Source: CAYSSJ01 sp964433675 | Lineage (GTDB): Bacteria > Cloacimonadota > Cloacimonadia > Cloacimonadales > TCS61 | Length of the DNA stretch: 26,631 bases | Direction: 5' to 3' | Assembly (NCBI GenBank): GCA_964433675.1 | Contig: CAYSSJ010000024.1 | Span: 1 to 26,631 of the forward strand | Notes under the pieces: model-generated | The model's input: the letters and a program-made list of their open reading frames with translations, nothing else | What the model was told of the DNA's origin: nothing | The model's database searches: none | Part shown: positions 23,244 to 26,631 of the stretch, piece by piece | Position numbering within the stretch: position 1 is the stretch's first letter | How the letters are laid out: every line of letters starts with the position of its first letter | Program-made: the position numbers and the translations under genes

Positions 23244-24440
23244 TTAAAAAGGTAAGAAAGGGAAATCTTTGTGATAACCGAGAATGGAATCTATCTTTTT
23301 AGACAAATCCATCGGTTTACCCAGTACGAATCTCTCTTCGTTTCCAACTTTGATGACACTATATTCGTCGGTCAAATCCTCTTCACGAACATATTCCAGC
23401 GCGCCATAAAGCGGTTTATTTTTATGAATCAATAGCTCGATATCTTCCATCTGAGCTGCAAGAATGTTTTCATAAGGGTCTTCATATTTCTTTTTGATCA
23501 GCATCAGGTGAGGAGTTTTGGGACTCAACCTGCCATAATGTTTGGGAAGGAAAAGAGCTTTTTGAGCGTTTACAGTAACCATAGCGAGGATATCTGCAGT
23601 AGAAATTTTAGGGAATAATTCTTTGAATTTTCTGATTTCTTCCAACAAATTTATCCCACCGGACATAGTGGAATCCGTTCCCAAAACTATATTGACACCC
23701 TTTTTCATAGAGTATTCCACATCGATAGTTTTACCGATAAGGAAAATATTTGAAGTAGGGCAACAACAAAACGAAGTGCCGGCTTGGGCACACTTGTCTA
23801 TTTCTTTTTTATTAAGCGCTATACCATGGATTATGAGAGTGTTTGGCTGAACTAAGCCTAATTTTTCGAATTGAGCAAAACAATTTTTCGATCGTTCATC
23901 CGTACCTTCTGCCAGATGAATGATGAACGGCATCTTCCCTTTTGATTTTTTGTACTCTATCTGAGCTTCTTCGCCTCCCCACCAATTTCCAAGCGAGATA
24001 GAATGGCATTGAGTATAATCTTTGACGATTTCGATCGGATAGCGCTCATAATATTCATCTTTCTGTTTGGGAACATGATCTTGGACTACCGCACAGCCGG
24101 AAAACAGATTTTTGTATGCACCCAATCCCACTATCAAAGTCGCATTATCTTGCATCAGATCAAAAGAGCCGTCATTGAACCAGACTTTGTTACGTTCCAA
24201 AAATGGTGGAGAATCTTTCATCTCTTCTACCCAGATATCGGTGTTTGGATAGATAGTTCCACCACTGGCTTTCGGCACCCAATTGCCAACCAAGTGGTCG
24301 TGACTATTGATAAGCGGAGGATATGCGAATACAGTTCTCTTTGGCACATCCGCTTTTAGGAGTGGATGAGAGATCTCAATACCATAATCTCTTTCGATAG
24401 TATTATGATCCAAAATCGCTTTCTCTACTCTGAGTTTCAT
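23244..24440 (-). CDS. Metal-dependent amidohydrolase (SsnA/TrzN-like)
   Basis: This 398-residue amidohydrolase superfamily enzyme shows H47-D-H49 in LINSHDHLVGN, H175 with E178 in IIHLAEGTDE, H205 in LIIHGIAL, and D256 in LGTDSTMSGG. This set matches the mononuclear-metal cyclic deaminase/chlorohydrolase branch (guanine deaminase, SsnA, TrzN, MtaD), which acts on purine- or triazine-like ring C-N bonds. The C-terminal part is shorter and more divergent than in guanine deaminase. AAAGGAGA nine bases before ATG 24440 supports the start. It lies four bases before queE and 88 bases after etfA. A nucleobase-like substrate would fit the neighbour queE, but that is inference. Confidence 0.85.
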   Translation of the reverse strand: MKLRVEKAILDHNTIERDYGIEISHPLLKADVPKRTVFAYPPLINSHDHLVGNWVPKASGGTIYPNTDIWVEEMKDSPPFLERNKVWFNDGSFDLMQDNATLIVGLGAYKNLFSGCAVVQDHVPKQKDEYYERYPIEIVKDYTQCHSISLGNWWGGEEAQIEYKKSKGKMPFIIHLAEGTDERSKNCFAQFEKLGLVQPNTLIIHGIALNKKEIDKCAQAGTSFCCCPTSNIFLIGKTIDVEYSMKKGVNIVLGTDSTMSGGINLLEEIRKFKELFPKISTADILAMVTVNAQKALFLPKHYGRLSPKTPHLMLIKKKYEDPYENILAAQMEDIELLIHKNKPLYGALEYVREEDLTDEYSVIKVGNEERFVLGKPMDLSKKIDSILGYHKDFPFLPF

Positions 24441-24528
24441 TCAGATATCTCCTTTCAAATTTTAATTCCTATTCTCACCAAGCACTTTACATACTCCACT
24501 TATCGTTTGGCTAGATGCAGCAAAAGTG

Positions 24529-25713
24529 TCATTTTAGTTTTTTGACCAGTTGCGGGATAACATCGAATAGATCTCCCACCAATCCAAGATCTGCTACCTT
24601 GAATATCGGTGCATTGGGATCTTTGTTTATAGCGATGATATAATCGGCAGATTGCATACCGGCAAGGTGCTGAATCGCACCTGAGATGCCGATGGCAATA
24701 TAGATTTTTGGTTTGATAGTCTTCCCGGTCTGACCTACCTGATGCGGGTAGGTGATCCACTCCGAATCTACAGCAGCACGAGAAGCTCCAACTGCCGCTC
24801 CGATAGAATCTGCAAATTCTTTGATGAGCTTGAAATTCTCTTTGTTCTTCAAACCTCTACCGCCGGAAATAACTACATTAGCTTCGGTTAGATTGACAGT
24901 TTGGGTCTCATCGGCTACAAACCCGATGAATTTGCTCTTATCTTTGATCTGATTGAAATCGAAATTTTCTGTGATTATATCCCCACTTCTGGAATTATCA
25001 CGTTGGGCTGGATCCATCACTTTGTGCCGAACTGTTGCCATTTGCGGTAAATGGTTCGGTGTGATAATGGTAGCCATGATATTGCCACCGAAAGCGGGAC
25101 GAGTCTGCAGCAATTCGCCCACATTTTCGTGATTTATGGCCAGATCGGTGCAATCGGCAGTAAGACCGGTCTTTAGTTCTACCGCCGCTCTGGGGATAAA
25201 AGATCTGCCTGTCACGCTAGCACCGGCCAAAATGATCTCCGGTTTGTACTTCTCTGCCAGATAAACAAGCGCTTTTGTATAGGGTATATCAAGAAAATTT
25301 TCCAAAGCGGGATCGTCTATGAGATACACTAGCTCAGCACCGTGGGCAATAAGCTCTTCACAGAGATGAGATACTTTGTGTCCGAGCAGAACGGCTGCCA
25401 GTTTGCTTTCTCTCTGTTCTGCAAGCTCTTTACCTTTACCGAGCAATTCTGTGACCACCGGCGCAAGTTCACCATCTTTTTGTTCCGCATAAACCCATAC
25501 ATCCTTGTATTGAGAGCGGTCTATCGCTTCCTGACCATATTTCCTGATCATGATCGCATCGAAAGGACAAGCACTTACACAGGCACCACATAAGGTGCAT
25601 TTGTCCATGTCGATCTCGGCTATATTATCATCAGAAATGGTAATAGCATCGTAGGCACAAGCTTTGATACACTTATTGCAACCAACACATTTCACACGAA
25701 TAACTTCTATCAT
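24529..25713 (-). CDS. etfA: Electron transfer flavoprotein alpha subunit with N-terminal 2[4Fe-4S] ferredoxin domain
   Basis: This 394-residue protein is a fusion. Residues 1-60 are a bacterial ferredoxin with two clusters, C9-C12-C15-C19 and C39-C42-C45-C49 (CVGCNKCIKAC and CTLCGACVSACP). Residues ~65-390 are ETF alpha/FixB, ending in the FAD-binding domain with SGGRGLKNKENF, GASRAAVDSEW, HQVGQTGKTIKPKIYIAIG and IAINKDPNAPIF. Such ferredoxin-ETF alpha fusions occur in anaerobes with electron-bifurcating or -confurcating ETF complexes (e.g. CarE, LctC types). GGGAG about nine bases before ATG 25713 supports the start. The partner etfB is normally adjacent but is absent on both sides here. 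The upstream side is ~0.9 kb of repeats. Confidence 0.94.
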   Translation of the reverse strand: MIEVIRVKCVGCNKCIKACAYDAITISDDNIAEIDMDKCTLCGACVSACPFDAIMIRKYGQEAIDRSQYKDVWVYAEQKDGELAPVVTELLGKGKELAEQRESKLAAVLLGHKVSHLCEELIAHGAELVYLIDDPALENFLDIPYTKALVYLAEKYKPEIILAGASVTGRSFIPRAAVELKTGLTADCTDLAINHENVGELLQTRPAFGGNIMATIITPNHLPQMATVRHKVMDPAQRDNSRSGDIITENFDFNQIKDKSKFIGFVADETQTVNLTEANVVISGGRGLKNKENFKLIKEFADSIGAAVGASRAAVDSEWITYPHQVGQTGKTIKPKIYIAIGISGAIQHLAGMQSADYIIAINKDPNAPIFKVADLGLVGDLFDVIPQLVKKLK

Positions 25714-25752
25714 TATCTATTACTCCCTTTTTTTTACAAATTTCTTTAAAAA

Positions 25753-25777
25753 AAAATATAATTCATATATCCGTCAA
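25753..25777 (-). promoter_or_regulatory. Candidate etfA promoter
   Basis: On the minus strand TTGACG (25777-25772) is followed by a long AT tract containing TATATT (11 bases on) and TATTTT (13 bases on). The etfA ATG lies ~40 bases after the box. No -10 at the canonical spacing can be picked from the poly-T run. Confidence 0.4.
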
Positions 25778-25810
25778 GTATTTCTTTCTGCAAAGAGCAG
25801 GAAGAAAAAA

Positions 25811-25840
25811 AAGCTAAAAGATAAAAGCTAAACGCTAAAA
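25811..25840. repeat. Short tandem AGCTAAAAG-like words
   Basis: The words AGCTAAAAG, ATAAAAG, CTAAACG and CTAAAAGG follow each other with small changes. This is an A-rich degenerate tandem tract with no protein-coding sense. Confidence 0.6.
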
Positions 25841-25895
25841 GGGTTATGTGATAGGTAATACGTGATACAGAAGGGGAGTGAAAAGTGAGAAGGGA

Positions 25896-25924
25896 TCCTC
25901 CTTCGCCTTACAGGCTACGGAGGA
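25896..25924. repeat. Imperfect inverted repeat TCCTCCTTCGCC / GGCTACGGAGGA
   Basis: TCCTCCTTCGCC (25896-25907) and GGCTACGGAGGA (25913-25924) form a near-perfect stem with one mismatched pair and a TTACA loop. The words resemble dispersed short palindromes seen in many uncultured bacterial genomes. No T-run follows, so it is not a typical terminator. Confidence 0.75.
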
Positions 25925-26093
25925 CAAGGAAAGTGAAAAGGATTAAGGATCAAAGAATAAGGACGAAGGAACAAAGTAGTTATGAGTTATGGGTTTTTGA
26001 GAAGAGCAGGAAGAGGTTGAGGGTGGAATTACTCACTTCGTTCGCGGAATTGATAGGAATTTGGCTACGCCGGAATTAATAGATATAAGAAAT

Positions 26094-26180
26094 TGTCATA
26101 CTGAGTAGTCCTGCACCTACTTCTTTTTTTCTTAGTTGGTATAGCACAGGAAAGTAGGTGCAGGACGTATCGAAGTATGA
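26094..26180 (+). repeat. Long hairpin repeat, family copy A
   Basis: A perfect 15-base arm pair, GTCCTGCACCTACTT (26108-26122) and AAGTAGGTGCAGGAC (26152-26166), encloses a 29-base T-rich loop. An outer pair TCATACT (26096-26102) / AGTATGA (26174-26180) extends it. The outer frame TGTCATACTGAGTAG ... CGTATCGAAGTATGA is shared with copy B at 26393-26440. No target-site duplication flanks it. Confidence 0.85.
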
Positions 26181-26302
26181 AAAGCCGGGAGAAGAGACTG
26201 AGAGAGGGATTTGTCAGTGACAGTAATAATGGTCTGCGCCTTCAGGAGTAGGGTTTTAAAATTCCCCAGTGAAATATTTCTTGCGAAATTACCCCTGGCA
26301 AG

Positions 26303-26368
26303 CAATTCAACGATTAAACGATTAAACAACTCAACGATTCAACCAATCAACAAATTAACCAATCAACA
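26303..26368. repeat. Degenerate tandem words AACGATTAAAC / AACCAATCAAC
   Basis: The tract cycles through AACGATT, AAACGATT, AAACAACTCAACGATTC, AACCAATCAAC and AATTAACCAATCAAC. The units are 7-12 bases and drift. There are no constant spacers, so it is not a CRISPR array. Confidence 0.7.
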
Positions 26369-26392
26369 TCATCTTGCTATTCTTGCACCAAC

Positions 26393-26440
26393 TCACACTT
26401 CGATACGCTCCGGCTTACGCCGAAGCTACTCAGTGTGACA
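26393..26440 (-). repeat. Hairpin repeat, family copy B (opposite orientation)
   Basis: Read on the minus strand it is TGTCACACTGAGTAG, a CTTCGGCGTAAGCCGGAG core hairpin, then CGTATCGAAGTGTGA. The two outer frames match copy A except for one T/C and one A/G change, and those changes compensate each other so pairing is kept. The core is different and shorter. Confidence 0.85.
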
Positions 26441-26467
26441 AAAATCAGATCTCTAAACACTAAACTG

Positions 26468-26520
26468 CATTAACCATTAACCATTATACATTAACCATTA
26501 TTCATTATACATTGTTCATT
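26468..26520. repeat. Tandem CATTAACCATTA-type words
   Basis: CATTAACCATTAACCATTAT, then ACATTAACCATTATTCATTA, then TACATTGTTCATT make a degenerate ~7-14-base tandem tract. It is AT-rich and non-coding. Confidence 0.7.
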
Positions 26521-26549
26521 TTCTCACCTTCCCCTCCCCTGGTCCCGCT

Positions 26550-26568
26550 GGCAAGTTGCCAACTTGCC
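26550..26568. repeat. 19-base perfect palindrome GGCAAGTTG-C-CAACTTGCC
   Basis: Nine-base arms flank a single central C. It could be a protein-binding site or a repeat fragment. No gene lies close enough to decide. Confidence 0.75.
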
Positions 26569-26631
26569 CTACTTTACTCCACCTTCCATCATCTATCTTC
26601 TTGCTTTGGCATCGTAAATTCCCGACTTTAC

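Larger units (their letters stand above)
25714..26631. other. Non-coding, repeat-rich intergenic stretch
   Basis: Apart from the etfA promoter side (25714-25790), this ~0.9 kb holds no believable gene. Short open frames cross palindromes and low-complexity words and lack ribosome sites. It contains A-rich tandem words (25811-25840), an inverted repeat at 25896-25924, a long hairpin (26096-26180), tandem ATTAAAC/AATCAAC words (26303-26368), a second hairpin-family copy (26393-26440), CATTAACCATTA tandems (26468-26520) and a 19-base palindrome (26550-26568). A 13-base direct repeat (AAGAGCAGGAAGA at 25793 and 26002) and GGAATT words around 26030-26080 add to the pattern. It resembles decaying repeat debris. 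The next gene lies outside the window. Confidence 0.7.

Noticed and set aside
26094..26180. Possible insertion sequence or MITE with terminal repeats
   Set aside because: The flanks (AATTG and AAAAG) show no target-site duplication, the element is under 100 bases and no transposase is near; kept only as a repeat.
25885..26438. Several 60-75-codon open frames in the repeat region
   Set aside because: They run through palindromes and tandem words, have no ribosome site, and their translations have biased, non-protein-like composition.
26303..26520. Possible CRISPR array
   Set aside because: Units are 7-14 bases and drift; there are no constant repeats of 25-40 bases with unique spacers and no cas genes.

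Overview
This looks like a chromosomal window from an uncultured bacterium of the FCB superphylum, most likely Cloacimonadota-like or a close neighbour. The case rests on the AT-rich composition, on a 30-residue AURKAIP1/COX24-type ribosomal peptide of the kind found in Bacteroidetes-like bacteria, on standard bacterial housekeeping genes (rho, mutS, HU, queE), and on archaeal-type ether-lipid genes inside a bacterial operon, which have been noted before in FCB bacteria. The phylum assignment is inference. I ran no searches.

Layout. The window opens with the last ~33 bases of a 5S rRNA, so an rRNA operon ends here. A lone hutI (+) follows and converges with a four-gene thiol-redox operon (-): glutaredoxin, MarR regulator, OsmC, thioredoxin-like protein. 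From 11221 down to 3109 (-) there is a tightly packed nine-gene operon: WlbA-like Gfo/Idh/MocA dehydrogenase, geranylgeranyl-type diphosphate synthase, UbiA-family prenyltransferase, group II GGGP synthase, CpsB/YwqE-type PHP phosphatase, NAD-dependent sugar epimerase family protein, SAM methyltransferase, PF03706 flippase-like membrane protein and MoxR ATPase. The three consecutive prenyl-lipid enzymes form the central part of the archaeal glycerophospholipid pathway: C20 diphosphate, then the first ether bond on glycerol-1-phosphate, then the second ether bond. The flanking genes look like head-group synthesis, tailoring and membrane transfer. This is the most interesting system in the window.

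A divergent intergenic region then leads to HU and the 30-codon ribosomal-type gene (+), closed by a clear Rho-independent terminator. Convergent to it is a tightly coupled rho, U32 peptidase/tRNA-hydroxylase, SPOR-domain and mutS operon (-). Next come a small membrane-anchored Cys/His-tailed protein (+), a large SNF2-family helicase with an abutting IMPACT/YigZ gene (+), and convergent queE, amidohydrolase and ferredoxin-fused etfA (-). No etfB is seen beside etfA.

The final ~0.9 kb is non-coding. It is packed with palindromes, tandem low-complexity words and two members of one inverted-repeat family whose flanks are shared while their cores differ. Six upstream regions (Gfo, HU, rho, the small membrane protein, SNF2, etfA) each carry a TTGAC box 24-60 bases before the likely transcript start or gene start, which looks like a shared -35 element. 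No tRNA, CRISPR array, prophage or transposase gene was seen.
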